Source: Baffinella frigidus (lineage: Eukaryota; Cryptophyceae; Cryptomonadales; Baffinellaceae). Taken from it: DNA of 35,739 nt. Shown one piece after another: positions 10,339 through 15,081 of this stretch. The stretch lies in the NCBI GenBank assembly GCA_026770585.1, contig MU646520.1:212175-247913 (forward strand). The letters run 5' to 3'. How positions within the stretch are numbered: the stretch's first letter is position 1; every line of letters begins with the position of its first letter. The notes under the pieces are model-generated. The model worked only from the letters and a program-made list of their open reading frames with translations, was not told where the DNA came from and did not search any database. The translations under genes and the position numbers were made by a program.

Positions 10339-13300
10339 CGCTCTGTCTCGGTCTATTCGGTCTCGCCAACACGGTGAGTCTGGGCTCTTCCCCGCTCCAA
10401 AGTTGACGGATTTGCAGCGCACACCCAGCACGTCAACTTGAGAACAGTCTGGCAGTCAACCCGAGTGAGGCTCGGTCAAAAGTCGCGAAGACTCTCTCCC
10501 TCCCTCCCTCCCTCCCTCCCTCCCTCGCCCTTTCCCTTTCCCTTCTCCCCTCTCCTTCTCCCCCCTCCCTTCTCCCCTCTCCCTTCCCCTTCCCCCTCCC
10601 TCTCCCTCTCCCTCTCCCTCTCCTTCTCCCTCTCGAGATAGACATCAGTCAAGTCAACCGCCTCGGGAGAGTCTACTTCTGCCAGCCAGCCACGCAGCGG
10701 ACTTCGAAGGCATTTCGAATAACCCCTAAGCGATCAGACCTAGAACCCTACGGTAGGCAACCCGTAGGGGCATTGGGGGGTTCCTACGGATAAGGAAACG
10801 AAAACGCAGGCACTTGGTGCCCGAAAATGCCTTGGTAGCCCTCTGTGTGGTCTGCGTCAGTTACTCTGGCGTCCTCATGGAACACTTTCCGTGTCGACTT
10901 CTTTATCCGCAGACTGCTTTGGGATTGAGGTTTAAGGGTTGTGGATTAGGGCTTATGGATTAGGGGTTAGGGTCTATGGATTAGGGGTGAGGGGTGTAGA
11001 TCAGGACGCCGGACCAACACCCCAGTACACTGCCAGGCCGGATATTTTGTAAAAGTCACTTCACCCACAAAATATGTCAACTTAGAAACGAGGTACCCGT
11101 AATGGGTACTTCTTTACTACACTTTCGCAGGTGAGTTGACTAATACAAAAACGCCGCCCTGGCGGTGCAGTACAAACAGCATCTACATGTATTGAATGAG
11201 CCAACCAGGTCAACCCGAGGGTTGCCTGAACCACGCAGGCTGGAGGGGGGGGTATTCAAAAGTCATTTTGACGGGAAAACTTTCTCAAAAGTCATTTTTT
11301 AGCACAAAAACGGCTCCAAGAACGAGAAAACGGCTCCAAGAACGAGCAAGGAATACCCTACCCAAGGGCCTGGAGTGGACAGACCACCAACCCTCACGGA
11401 AAGACCAAATCGTCGATTTTCAGACCTCAGATTCACCTTGCAGAGACCCCACATCTGGAGTATCTGTTTTAACTCAAGTCCCAATTTTGGTACAGTGTCA
11501 AATCTAGGGAACAGGTCGAAATCAATAGATCTGGTCCTTCCGTGAGGGTTGGTGAGAGCAAGACATCTTAACTGGAAAAGGCCCCAGTTTCGGGCCCCTT
11601 TCCTAAGTCCAAAAGTCTATTCCTGGTACAAATTTTAAAACTCCAAACTCTTTTAAAACTCATTGATGGTCAATTGATGGTCAAATTTAACTTAAGGTGT
11701 CGGTTTAGTGAAGGAATTGACTTAGGAAAGAGGCCCGAAACTGCCCCCTTTTTTTTACGAATCTGTCCGGTCATCCGTCCCGGGAGAGACCTCCTCAGAC
11801 TTCAGAAAGGGTTCTAGGGCTAAACCTTTTTTTAACTCGAGAGGAGAACCTCCTCAGACTCGTGAACGCGCAGTTTCCTCAGACTTTAGAAAGGGTTTCA
11901 GGGCTAAACCCTTTATAAGGGTTCCAGGGATAAACCCTTTACTAACGAGAACCTCCTCAGACTCGTGGACGCGCAGCTTCCCGTTCTCCTCTCTACTTAA
12001 AAAAGGGGTTAGCCCTGAAACCCTTGGAGCACCTCCTCAGACTCGTGCACGCGCAGCTTCCTCAGACTTCAGAAAGGGTTCCAGGGCTGAACCCTTTGCT
12101 AACTAGAGAGGAGAACCTCCTCAGATTCGTGCACGCGCAATTCCCCCCTGCGATCCATGTCCTCCTCCTCTGCCTCAGTTGGACTATTCTCAAGTTGACG
12201 TTCTGGGTGTGCGGTACAAATCCGTCAACCTTGGAGCGCGGGGCGGAAATTCACCTCCTCAGACTCGTGCACGCGCAGCTTCCCCAGACTTTAGAAAGGG
12301 TTCCAGGGCTAAAACCTTTTATAAGGGCTCCAGGACTGAACCCTTTGCTAACTAGAGATGAGGACCTCCTCAGACTCGTGGACGCGCAGCTTCCTCCGGC
12401 GATCCATGTCCTCCTCCCACTCGGCGCGCCGGTCCTCATCCTCCTCGCGCGACTCCCGCTCCTGTGTCAAGAAGACCAAGTGTCAACCGTGCTGCCGCAA
12501 CCGTCGTCACACGACCATCACGTCCCCGGTTGGCACGGTTCACACGCCCGCAACTTCCTCATTTGGCACGGTTCACACGACCATCTCTTCCCCGGTTCCT
12601 CCTCCCACTCCGCCCGCCGGTCCAGATTTCAGAGGGGCTTGGAGCCATTCTGTACATTTAAACTTTTAAAACTCTTCGATTTGTACCAGAAATCGTTTAG
12701 ATGGACAGTTTCTGAGATAGAATCTATGAAGGAGCGCGATGAACTCCATCCGCCGGTCCTCCTCCTCCTCCCTTGACTCCCGCTTCTGTCGCAGCACGGT
12801 TCACACTATATTCACTGGTTTCACGGTCGACGCTCAAGGCGTCCACGCCTGGTCCTCCTCCTCCTCTCTTGACTCCCGCTCCTGTTTCAGCACGACTTTC
12901 ACTTCCCTGGTTGACACTAGCACACTGCTTTCACTTCACCGGTTGACACTTCCGTCACTTCACTGGTTGACACTCCCGTCACTTGACTGGTTGACACGCA
13001 TGCGCCTTCCCCGGTTGCCACTCATGCGCCTTCCCCGGTTGACACTCCCGTCACTTGACCGGTTGCCACGCATGCGCCTTCCCCGGTTGCCACTCCCGTC
13101 ACTTGACCGGTTGCCACGCATGCGCCTTCCCCGGTTGCCACTCCCGTCACTTGACCGGTTGCCACGCATGCGCCTTCCCCGGTTGCCACTCCCGTCACTT
13201 CACGGGAACCCAGACCAAGGATGGTATCATGCATATTCATCTCGGAGGATAACTGAATCAGTTCCTTTTCAATAGGAGGTTGAATAGGAGACAGTAGTTA

Positions 13301-15081
13301 GGGCATACTAATTTTAATTAGGCCTCCTTATCAAAGGAAAACGCTAATTAGGGAACTGATTCAGTTATCTTCTGAGATGAACAGTGTCGGGGACACGGCG
13401 TGAGGGAGCCCCGATCTTATCTCACACAACGTATTTATTAAACGGTTTTAGAAAGTCAACTCCCCCACAAAATCTTCAACTTAATATTTTAATCAGTAAT
13501 AGTAAACAGTAAGTTGACGATTTTGTGGGGGAGTTGACTTTCTAAAACTGATTAATAAATAGATTGTGCGAGATAAGATGAGCGATCGAGCATGCGGGGA
13601 GGCAGGAGAAGGAAACATGGTGCAGTACACTGCAGGCCGGAGATTTTGTAAAAGTCAATTCACCCACAAAATATGTCAAATTAGGAACGAGGTACCCAGA
13701 TTGGGTACTTCGAAAATCGATTTTCGCCTTGAGTTGACAAAGACAAAAACTCCGCCCTGGCAGTGCAGTAGTGAATAGTGTAGACGCCTCGTGCAACACA
13801 GCAGCTCTGATCTTATCCGGGGAAACCTATCTTTCTTTCATTTCCTGGTAACGAAAATTGCTGCACGAATGCTTCATTATTACTAGTAAAAACGAATTGT
13901 GTAGTAATTTACGTTGCCAGGAAACAAAAGAAAAATAGGTTTCCCCGGATAAGATCAGGGGTCGGCAGGATGCGGGATGCAGGACACGCAAACCCAAAAG
14001 CCTAAACCCTAAACCCGAAACTCTTAACCCCGAAACCCTAAACCCTACACCCTAAACCCTACACCCTACACCCCTAAACCCTGAATCCAGAACCCTAACA
14101 TGTCGGGCAGCATCAACCAGCCCTCCCAACTGAATCCGTCTGATCGTTTTCGGTCCGGCGGATTTCCACCCTGGAGGCAACTTATGGGCAAATCGATGAT
14201 TTCCTAAGTCAACTCCCATACAAATGCGCCTGGAATCCGGGCGCATCTGTGGAGATTGACTTGAGATTTGCCCCTGGGTTGACTCCAGGGTGGGTATCAG
14301 TGCCAGGGGTGCGCCGACTTCCGGCGCACACCCCACGCACATTTGACAAATCGAGGTTGGCCAAACGCCAAACCCCCTTCCCGTGGAGGGCGGGACCACC
14401 AGCCCTCGCGATTGGACCAAATCGTCGATTTTCCATTGTACATGTACCCTTGCAGAGACCCCGGATCTGGGGTCTCTGCAAGAGTAAATCCCAAGTCTGA
14501 AATGGATGATTTGGTCCAATCGGGAGAGTTGGTGGGAGGATGGGGTACCGCGCGCTCCTCCTCCGTCTCCCCCGCGTGCGTTTCGTTCTCCGCCATCCGC
14601 GCTTCGCTGCTCTCCTCCTCCGTTGCGTTCCTGCGCCGCCTGGCAGGCTGCGAACCAGGTGGGGGGGGGGGTGAGACTTGAATGGTTGGTCGAGACAGCC
14701 TGCTCCCTCAGTGCCTATGGGATCGCACAACTCTTCACGCGAACCACGCAATCCCCAAAGCCGCATGTGTCCACGAACAAACCCCTCATCACAACCCTTG
14801 TCCACCTGATCAAAATCTGCAGAGTCGCTCATCTCGTCGCTCCCCTCGCCCGCGCCCCTCAGTCGCAAACCCCTTGCGCCCCCCGCCCCCCCAGCGCCCC
14901 AACCCAAGCGCCCTGCCACGCCTCCCCCACGAACGCCCTCACCCCCCGCCCAGCCCCCCCGCAGTCCGGCGGCTTGTGTCGGATTGCTCCATAACGCAGC
15001 AGTCGCCGCAGCAGAGAGAAGCGCAGCGACGCACACAGCACGCCAGGCGCCCGGGAGCACTGGGCGATCCCGTGCTTCCAT
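1..15081 (-). CDS. Charged, coiled-coil-like protein with N-terminal signal peptide; partial, multi-exon
   Basis: A minus-strand gene assembled from exon candidates at 15081-14783, 14639-14549, 12461-12366, 9459-9403, 7674-7601 and perhaps 385-303. It starts with a signal-peptide-like segment followed by a glycine/arginine-rich stretch. The middle exons are rich in E, R, K and D and would form a charged helix. Exons 2 to 5 join in frame (phase 0 between 2/3, 3/4 and 4/5), and exon 1 fits exon 2 if it ends at 14783. Exon 5 ends in phase 2, whereas the candidate at 385 reads in phase 0, so at least one exon between them is missing or the last piece belongs elsewhere. No catalytic domain or named family is recognised. 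Exons are separated by kilobases of repeats. The gene is head-to-head with the phosphoesterase gene. The 3' end lies outside the window. Confidence 0.5.
110..170 (-). repeat. Donor-edge copy of the exon at 303-385
   Basis: On the minus strand this reads GGAGGCGCCGAAGGGAACCC, then TGGATAC, ending CCG before GTAAGG. It is a diverged copy of the 3' half of the exon candidate at 385-303 with its own GT donor. It lies downstream of that exon, as the donor-edge copies of other exons in this window do. Confidence 0.6.
303..385 (-). CDS. Exon candidate of the minus-strand gene (unknown protein)
   Basis: The segment is preceded on the minus strand by TTGGCAG (acceptor) and followed by GTTAGG (donor). 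It reads SIMGWKLADGTWAPSFGG, then AEGNPGYGT, with two spare bases. A second frame, beginning YHGVEASGRD, is also open, so the frame is not certain. The call rests on the duplicated edges: many acceptor-side copies lie upstream (400-1240) and a donor-side copy lies at 110-170, as for better supported exons here. It does not join exon 7674-7601 in phase, so an exon is missing or this belongs to another gene. Confidence 0.4.
395..1110 (-). repeat. Ladder of acceptor-edge copies (GAGTCACGTCCACCCC units)
   Basis: The plus-strand motif GAGTCACGTCCACCCCATTATACTCTGCC and variants recur at about 403-450, 610-655, 700-735, 738-772, 775-800 and 808-840, with a related piece at 1078-1105. On the minus strand each resembles the acceptor and first bases of the exon candidate at 385 (GGCAG then AGTATCATGGGGTGG), followed by GACGTGACTC. 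Spacing is irregular, so this is not a clean satellite. Confidence 0.65.
980..1065. repeat. Inverted-repeat family C, left part only
   Basis: It starts AATAGGGTAACCTCCTGAAA and continues with the ACCGGGTAGTTAGGCC arm seen in three full copies (4888-5041, 9566-9728, 25596-25768). The segment GGTATTGCCTAC is then repeated in tandem. No right arm is visible. Confidence 0.7.
1140..1225. repeat. CT-rich microsatellite
   Basis: A (CT)n tract with GC-rich interruptions (CGCGCGCG). The overlapping serine/leucine and arginine/glutamate reading frames are products of the repeat. Confidence 0.9.
1283..1444. mobile_element. MITE-like family D, copy 1
   Basis: Terminal inverted repeats read CCACACAGCGGACTTCGAAG on the left and CTTCGTAGCCCGCTGTGTGG on the right. 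The interior carries ACCCTACGGTAGGCAACCCG. The same layout recurs at 5971, 9091, 10690 and 23167, with shorter versions at 5717 and 27847. There is no coding capacity, so this is a non-autonomous element. Confidence 0.8.
1659..1800. mobile_element. MITE-like family A, copy 1
   Basis: Left arm GGGGAAACGGTTTTAATTAA pairs with right arm AATCAAAACCGTTTTCATAT. The interior holds TTTACTACACAG and TCGTGTAGTAATTTTCATTG facing each other. Related copies lie at 3049, 18369 and 28207. Confidence 0.8.
1837..1930. repeat. Dispersed repeat family K, copy 1
   Basis: The segment CACCGTTACCTTAAGTTAAC, GGAGGTTCCACTTTTG and CTCGGTGGGC recurs with few changes at 23680-23757. A small palindrome (GTTACCTTAAGTTAAC) lies near its start. 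Confidence 0.75.
1985..2165. repeat. GGGTTTC / GGGTTCC heptamer array
   Basis: About 25 head-to-tail heptamers of GGGTTTC type, with GGGTTCC, GGTTCCT and GGATTTC variants. It resembles a mutated TTTAGGG telomere repeat with A changed to C. Long open frames on both strands arise only because the heptamer lacks stops in several frames. Confidence 0.9.
2276..2414. mobile_element. MITE-like family J, copy 1
   Basis: Ends read CCACTCAGCAGCCACCGGGG and GGCCGCTGCTCAGTGG. The interior contains CAGTCCATCTAAACGATGTG and TTTCACCTTGAATTCAAGGC. Copies lie at 7258-7396 (inverted), 19400-19510 and 27059-27198. Confidence 0.75.
2460..2520. repeat. Small foldback family T, copy 1
   Basis: TATTCTTAAGTTGACAT pairs loosely with ATGTCAACTTTGGAGCG around GGTTCGTGGTAC. 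Similar short elements lie at 10385-10450 (inverted) and 12185-12242. Confidence 0.6.
2580..2735. repeat. Degenerate telomere-like repeats (GGGTGTA, then CCCTAAA)
   Basis: A run of GGGTGTA/GGGTGGA/GGGTGCA heptamers turns into CCCTAAACCCTAAACCC in the opposite sense at 2695-2735. It is interstitial, so not a chromosome end. Confidence 0.85.
2883..2946. repeat. Degenerate TTTAGGG repeats
   Basis: A short TTTAGGG/TATAGGG/TTAAGGG run. Confidence 0.8.
3049..3190. mobile_element. MITE-like family A, copy 2
   Basis: Arms GGGAAACGGTTTTAATTTAA and GAATTAAAACCGTTTTCATA, with interior ATGTACTACACATC and TCGTGTAGTAATTTTCACTG. It is the same element as at 1659. Confidence 0.8.
3590..3794. repeat. 205-bp near-perfect palindrome with TACTACAC core
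   Basis: The left arm starts AGAGCGGGTCTCTCATTAGT and the right arm ends ACTAATGAGAGACCCGCTCT. Arms of about 90 bases match almost completely around a short T-rich loop. GTGTAGTAATTTTCATTG in the left arm faces AAAGTTACTACACAAG in the right. No other copy of the arms was seen here. Confidence 0.85.
4318..4490. repeat. Degenerate TTTAGGG repeats
   Basis: About 20 heptamers of GGGTTTA/GGGTTGA type in one orientation; shorter runs precede it at 3945-3985 and 4148-4175. Confidence 0.85.
4490..4865. repeat. Foldback family L, two adjacent copies
   Basis: TGCCTAAAATGGCATATTCA, CCCGTATCTTCGGCGTCGGA and GCGGGACAGAATCTGTC occur at 4495-4575. A related unit (CCTAAAATAGCATATCCACC) occurs at 4729 and again at 4792. 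A further copy lies at 30232-30380. The first copy contains a hairpin TCTTCGGCGTCGGAAGCCGAAGA. Confidence 0.65.
4888..5041. mobile_element. MITE-like family C, copy 2
   Basis: Left arm TAATAGGGTAACGGACTGAA pairs with right arm CGGGCCGTTATCCTA through GGTAGTTAGGCCTACGG. The centre is GGGGCCTAGGGGGG. A foldback with no coding capacity. Confidence 0.8.
5097..5230. repeat. Foldback family M, copy 1
   Basis: CATAGATTCCATCTCAGATT on the left matches TCTGAGATAGACTCTATG on the right. The interior is TTGGAGCCATTCTGTACATT and TTAAAACTCTTCGATTTG. Copies lie at 5830-5943 and 12625-12733. Confidence 0.75.
5312..5450. mobile_element. MITE-like family H, copy 1
   Basis: Ends ACTGCCAGGCCGGAGTTTTT and GCCTGGCAGTGTG. 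The interior carries AAATCGATTTTCGAAGAACC and AGTTGACAGATTATGTGGGT. Copies lie at 11024-11172 and 13621-13770. Confidence 0.8.
5545..5628. repeat. Family G, partial copy
   Basis: ATTAGGCCTCCTAAGTAATT, AACGCTAATTAGGGAACTGG and GTTATCTTCCGAGATGA match the right half of the element at 13237-13381. Confidence 0.7.
5717..5789. mobile_element. MITE-like family D, short copy
   Basis: CCACATACCGGACTTCAAAG at the left and CTTCGTAGCCCTCTGTGTGG at the right, with the usual central part missing. The 25-base flank (GTGCAATGTCCTCCCTGCCGGGA) also precedes the next copy at 5971. Confidence 0.75.
5830..5943. repeat. Foldback family M, copy 2
   Basis: CCATAGATTCTATCTCAGAT, GGCCTGGAGCCAGGATGTAC and AAATCGTTTAGATGGACAGT follow the unit at 5097. 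Confidence 0.7.
5971..6131. mobile_element. MITE-like family D, copy 3
   Basis: CCACACGCCGGACTTCCAAG and CTTCGTAGCCCACTGTGTGG flank ACCCTACGGTAGGCAACCCG. It shares its left flank with the short copy at 5717. Confidence 0.8.
6214..6411. repeat. 198-bp inverted repeat (single copy)
   Basis: Left arm AGAGCGTTTGCGGTAATTGT with TTTTGGACGTACGGTTTTCC mirrors CCGCACGTCCAAAACGGA and ATTACCGCAAACGCTCT. Three GGTTTTCC units on one side face three GGAAAACC units on the other. The loop contains a run of about 13 G. GTTGGTCACGT flanks both sides. Confidence 0.85.
6631..6740. repeat. CT-rich microsatellite
   Basis: A (CT)n tract with CCCT interruptions. It reads (GA)n on the minus strand, the sense strand of the gene here. 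Confidence 0.9.
6762..6926. mobile_element. MITE-like family B, copy 1
   Basis: Ends TAGCTCTGTCTCACTCGGGT and GATTCAAGTGGAGCAGAGCTA. AGTATC flanks both sides and looks like a target-site duplication; removing the element restores CGGCAGTATCGGAGGTGG. Copies lie at 16918, 17169 and 29240. Confidence 0.8.
6981..7078. mobile_element. MITE-like family F, copy 1
   Basis: CCCTTACGTGCCCAGGCGGT on the left and CCTACTCACCACTTAAGG on the right. The interior is AGAGGTCCTAGGCAGGTCCT, a GGGCCCTCCGGTAGGGCG hairpin and GGTCAAATTTGACC. Copies lie at 29946 and 31723. Confidence 0.8.
7165..7215 (-). repeat. Donor-edge copy of minus exon 7674-7601
   Basis: On the minus strand it reads AAGGCGCCTGGCCCGCCTCA, GGAAGAACAG, then GTTGTCCTC. 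This matches the 3' half of the exon at 7674-7601 plus its GTTATCCTC donor. It lies 400 bases downstream of the exon. Confidence 0.75.
7222..7396. mobile_element. MITE-like family J, copy 2 (inverted) with triplicated end
   Basis: CCACTTAGCAGCGACAGA is repeated three times in tandem (about 7222, 7240, 7258) before the element proper. The right end is GGTGGCTGCTCAGTGG. The interior has ACGTTTAGATGGACTGTATC. It is the reverse orientation of the unit at 2276. Confidence 0.75.
7431..7580. repeat. CT-rich microsatellite just downstream of a donor
   Basis: A 150-base CT tract with a CGCGCGCG interruption. On the minus strand it is a GA tract beginning about 20 bases after the donor of exon 7674-7601. 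Confidence 0.9.
7601..7674 (-). CDS. Minus-gene exon 5: lysine-rich helix
   Basis: An acceptor TTTGGCAG precedes the exon and the donor GTTATCC follows. It reads HVKATMVAKQKVAEKKRLAR and LRKK, then two spare bases: 24 codons with 16 K/R/A residues, a basic helical segment. It follows exon 9459-9403 in phase 0. Its acceptor edge is copied at five places upstream (7744, 8000, 8165, 8722 and 8938) and its donor edge at 7165-7215. A degraded donor-edge copy at 8072-8102 sits, unusually, upstream. Confidence 0.6.
7680..7990. repeat. Tandem repeat of CATAGGGAAACGG units
   Basis: A higher-order unit of about 60 bases (GCCAAATTCATAGGGAAACG, TGTTCATAGGGAAACGGGTC, AGAGATCCGTT) is repeated about five times. 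It is built from the arm of family A. Copies of the exon-5 acceptor edge are embedded in or beside it. Confidence 0.85.
8000..8203 (-). repeat. Acceptor-edge copies of minus exon 5
   Basis: GCATCGTCGTCTTCACGTGCTGCCAA at 8003-8030 and CATCGTCGTCTTCGCGTGCTGCC at 8180-8203 are minus-strand copies of GGCAG followed by CACGTGAAGACGACGATG. Further copies lie at 7744-7778, 8722-8757 and 8938-8972. Confidence 0.75.
8130..8760. repeat. Family A half-elements around a 430-bp insert
   Basis: TTTCTGGCAATGAAATTT occurs near 8237 and again near 8700, bracketing a GC-rich stretch (8263-8693) with a 184-codon open frame on the minus strand. The insert has homopurine and GC-cluster biases and no recognisable domain. 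I treat it as a nested repeat rather than a gene. Confidence 0.55.
8755..8930. repeat. 18-bp tandem repeat
   Basis: CATAGGGAAACGGTTTT is repeated about nine times with point changes (one reads CATAGGGGGACGG). It is the terminal repeat of family A expanded in tandem. Confidence 0.9.
9091..9253. mobile_element. MITE-like family D, copy 4
   Basis: CCACCCACACAGCAGACTTG at the left and CTTCGTAGTCCGCTGTGTGG at the right, with CCCTACGGTAGGCAATCTG inside. Confidence 0.8.
9320..9395. repeat. Short direct repeats CTTGCAGACT..TTCATAAGTGGACAT
   Basis: CATAAGTGGACATCCTTGCAGACT and shortened versions are repeated three times immediately downstream (minus sense) of the exon at 9459-9403. Confidence 0.75.
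9403..9459 (-). CDS. Minus-gene exon 4: acidic segment
   Basis: The acceptor CTGGAATGCAG precedes the exon and GTCGGT follows. It reads DEYLEEGTKDMDWGSERMK, 19 codons, phase 0 at both ends, so it joins exon 12461-12366 upstream and exon 7674-7601 downstream in one frame. The composition (six acidic residues) fits the charged character of the other exons. No family is recognised. Confidence 0.55.
9566..9728. mobile_element. MITE-like family C, copy 3
   Basis: AATAGGGTAACGGCCTGAAA and TTTCAGGCCGTTAGCCTATG form the arms. CCTAGGACCTCCTACCGTAG and its mirror form a nearly perfect centre. Confidence 0.85.
9868..9950. repeat. Hairpin CTTTTAAAACATAATAATGGGTC
   Basis: CCTTTTAAAACATAATAATG and ATTATATCGTTTTAAAAGG pair. 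GGGTCTCCAGACCC and GGGTCTGAGACCC form inner hairpins. Confidence 0.75.
10152..10336. repeat. GA microsatellite
   Basis: 185 bases of (GA)n with GC-containing interruptions; CT on the minus (sense) strand. Confidence 0.9.
10491..10635. repeat. CCCT/CTCC-rich tract
   Basis: An imperfect CCCTCCCTCC, then TTCCCTTT/CTCC tract. Confidence 0.9.
10690..10850. mobile_element. MITE-like family D, copy 5
   Basis: CCACGCAGCGGACTTCGAAG and CCTTGGTAGCCCTCTGTGTGG as ends, with ACCCTACGGTAGGCAACCCG inside. A short telomere-like run follows at 10920-10995. Confidence 0.8.
11024..11172. mobile_element. MITE-like family H, copy 2
   Basis: CAGTACACTGCCAGGCCGGA and CGCCCTGGCGGTGCAGTAC as ends, with CCACAAAATATGTCAACTTA and GGTACCCGTAATGGGTAC inside. 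Confidence 0.8.
11235..11370. repeat. Family P, copy 1
   Basis: GGGTATTCAAAAGTCATTTT is repeated in part. ACGGCTCCAAGAACGAG occurs twice in tandem, and the unit ends AAGGGCCTGGAGTGG. Related units lie at 16095-16240 and 18915-19065. Confidence 0.6.
11377..11553. mobile_element. MITE-like family O, copy 1
   Basis: CCACCAACCCTCACGGAAAG with ACCAAATCGTCGATTTTC at the left and GGTCCTTCCGTGAGGGTTGGTG at the right. Copies lie at 14390 and 17763. Confidence 0.75.
11560..11790. other. Foldback with AGGCCCGAAACTG arms; no gene
   Basis: GGCCCCAGTTTCGGGCCCCT, TTCCTAAGTC at the left and GACTTAGGAAAGAGGCCCGA, AACTGCCCCC at the right form arms. The interior is AT-rich with an AATTGATGGTCAAATTGATGGTCAA-type direct repeat. 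No supported coding region. Confidence 0.6.
11790..12290 (-). repeat. Donor-edge ladder of minus exon 12461-12366 (about six copies)
   Basis: CCTCCTCAGACTCGTGCACG followed by CGCAGCTTCC recurs at about 11848, 11951, 12029, 12118 and 12252, with a short piece at 11790. The copy at 12118-12170 is longer and reaches back to GATCCATGTCCTCCTCCTCTGC. On the minus strand each gives KLRVHESEE followed by a GT. Between copies sit hairpins made of AGGGTTCCAGGGCTAAACCC and its mirror. Confidence 0.85.
12366..12461 (-). CDS. Minus-gene exon 3: charged coiled-coil segment
   Basis: The acceptor CTTCTTGACACAG precedes the exon and GTCCTC follows. It encodes 32 residues, phase 0 at both ends, beginning ERESREEDEDRRAEWEED and ending RRRKLRVHESEE. 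About two thirds of the residues are E, D, R or K, typical of a long single helix or coiled coil. Acceptor-edge copies lie upstream at 12742-12798 and 12855-12885 (giving KRESREEEEDRR and QERESREEEED), and donor-edge copies lie downstream at 11790-12290. It follows exon 14639-14549 in frame. The function is unknown. Confidence 0.65.
12625..12733. repeat. Foldback family M, copy 3
   Basis: AGGGGCTTGGAGCCATTCTG, ACTCTTCGATTTGTACCAGA and TTTCTGAGATAGAATCTATG match the units at 5097 and 5830. It separates two acceptor-edge copies of the minus-gene exon. Confidence 0.75.
12742..12885 (-). repeat. Acceptor-edge copies of minus exon 12461
   Basis: Two units read, on the minus strand, CAG then GAGCGGGAGTCAAGAGAGGA plus GGAGGAGGACC. 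They lie at 12885-12855 and 12798-12742 and keep an AG immediately before the coding-like part. They could be decoy acceptors or duplicated mini-exons. Confidence 0.75.
12905..13215. repeat. 48-bp minisatellite
   Basis: Unit CCCGTCACTTGACCGGTTGC, CACGCATGCGCCTTCCCCGG, TTGCCACT. Four good copies follow several half-copies. Because 48 is divisible by three it is open on both strands as a 16-residue repeat. It sits in an intron of the minus gene, so I do not call it protein. Confidence 0.9.
13237..13381. mobile_element. MITE-like family G
   Basis: TCATCTCGGAGGATAACTGA, ATCAGTTCCTTTT at the left pairs with GAACTGATTCAGTTATCTTC, TGAGATGA at the right. A partial copy lies at 5545. Confidence 0.75.
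13413..13579. mobile_element. 167-bp near-perfect inverted repeat
   Basis: GATCTTATCTCACACAACGT and GATTGTGCGAGATAAGAT are the ends. GAAAGTCAACTCCCCCACAA and TTGTGGGGGAGTTGACTTTC continue the arms. The loop is AT-rich. Confidence 0.8.
13621..13770. mobile_element. MITE-like family H, copy 3
   Basis: CAGTACACTGCAGGCCGGAG and CCGCCCTGGCAGTGCAGTAG as ends, with CCACAAAATATGTCAAATTA and AAAATCGATTTTCGCCTTGA inside. Confidence 0.8.
13809..13956. mobile_element. MITE-like, GGGGAAACCTAT arms with TACTACAC-type core
   Basis: GATCTTATCCGGGGAAACCT and AGGTTTCCCCGGATAAGATC are perfect ends. The interior has GAAAATTGCTGCACGAATGC and TTGTGTAGTAATTTACGTTG. A second copy is at 26281-26426. Confidence 0.85.
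13993..14100. repeat. Degenerate CCCTAAA repeats
   Basis: About ten heptamers of CCCTAAA/CCCTACA/CCCGAAA. Confidence 0.85.
14104..14385. other. Imperfect foldback, no gene supported
   Basis: ATGGGCAAATCGATGATTTC and GAGATTTGCCCCTGGGTTGA pair loosely. Smaller hairpins (GGAATCCGGGCGCATC region; GCGCCGACTTCCGGCGC) lie inside. The stretch is the first part of a long intron of the minus gene. Confidence 0.5.
14390..14540. mobile_element. MITE-like family O, copy 2
   Basis: GGACCACCAGCCCTCGCGAT, TGGACCAAATCGTCGATTTT at the left mirrors GATGATTTGGTCCAATCGGG, AGAGTTGGTGG at the right. CTTGCAGAGACCCCGGATCT with its mirror forms the centre. Confidence 0.8.
14549..14639 (-). CDS. Minus-gene exon 2: acidic segment
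   Basis: The acceptor GCAGCCTGCCAG follows a C-rich run, and the donor is GTACCC. After one spare base it reads RRRNATEEESSEARMAENET then HAGETEEERA, 30 codons ending in phase 0, which runs straight into exon 12461-12366. This frame needs the first exon to end in phase 2, which the GTTTGT donor at 14782 supplies. Two other frames are also open (one very arginine-rich). The acidic frame is preferred because it continues the composition of the next exon. Confidence 0.5.
14783..15081 (-). CDS. Minus-gene exon 1: signal peptide and glycine-rich linker
   Basis: From the ATG at 15081 the product starts MEARDRPVLPGAWRAVCV and runs into an alanine/leucine core (AALLSAAATAALW), then NPTQAAG, a good secretory signal with a possible cut near TQAAG. 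A glycine/arginine-rich stretch follows, containing LRLRGAGEGSDEMSD and DSADFDQ. The frame is open upstream to 15234, but the start at 15081 puts the hydrophobic core at residues 14-30, as expected for a signal peptide. The donor could be at 14806 (CAG then GTGGAC) or at 14783 (GG then GTTTGT). The latter fits the next exon. An LRLRGG-like motif after a signal peptide is something I recall from secondary-plastid algae, so plastid or secretory targeting is possible. Confidence 0.6.

Noticed and set aside
12024-12776. 250-codon plus-strand frame
   Set aside because: It runs antisense through the donor-edge ladder and exon of the minus gene. Repeated RLVHAQLPQT-type peptides are the reverse reading of the rungs.
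12905-13215. 16-residue peptide repeat (MRGNRSSDGSGNRGRR)
   Set aside because: A 48-base minisatellite is open in several frames by arithmetic. It lies in an intron between in-phase exons of the minus gene.
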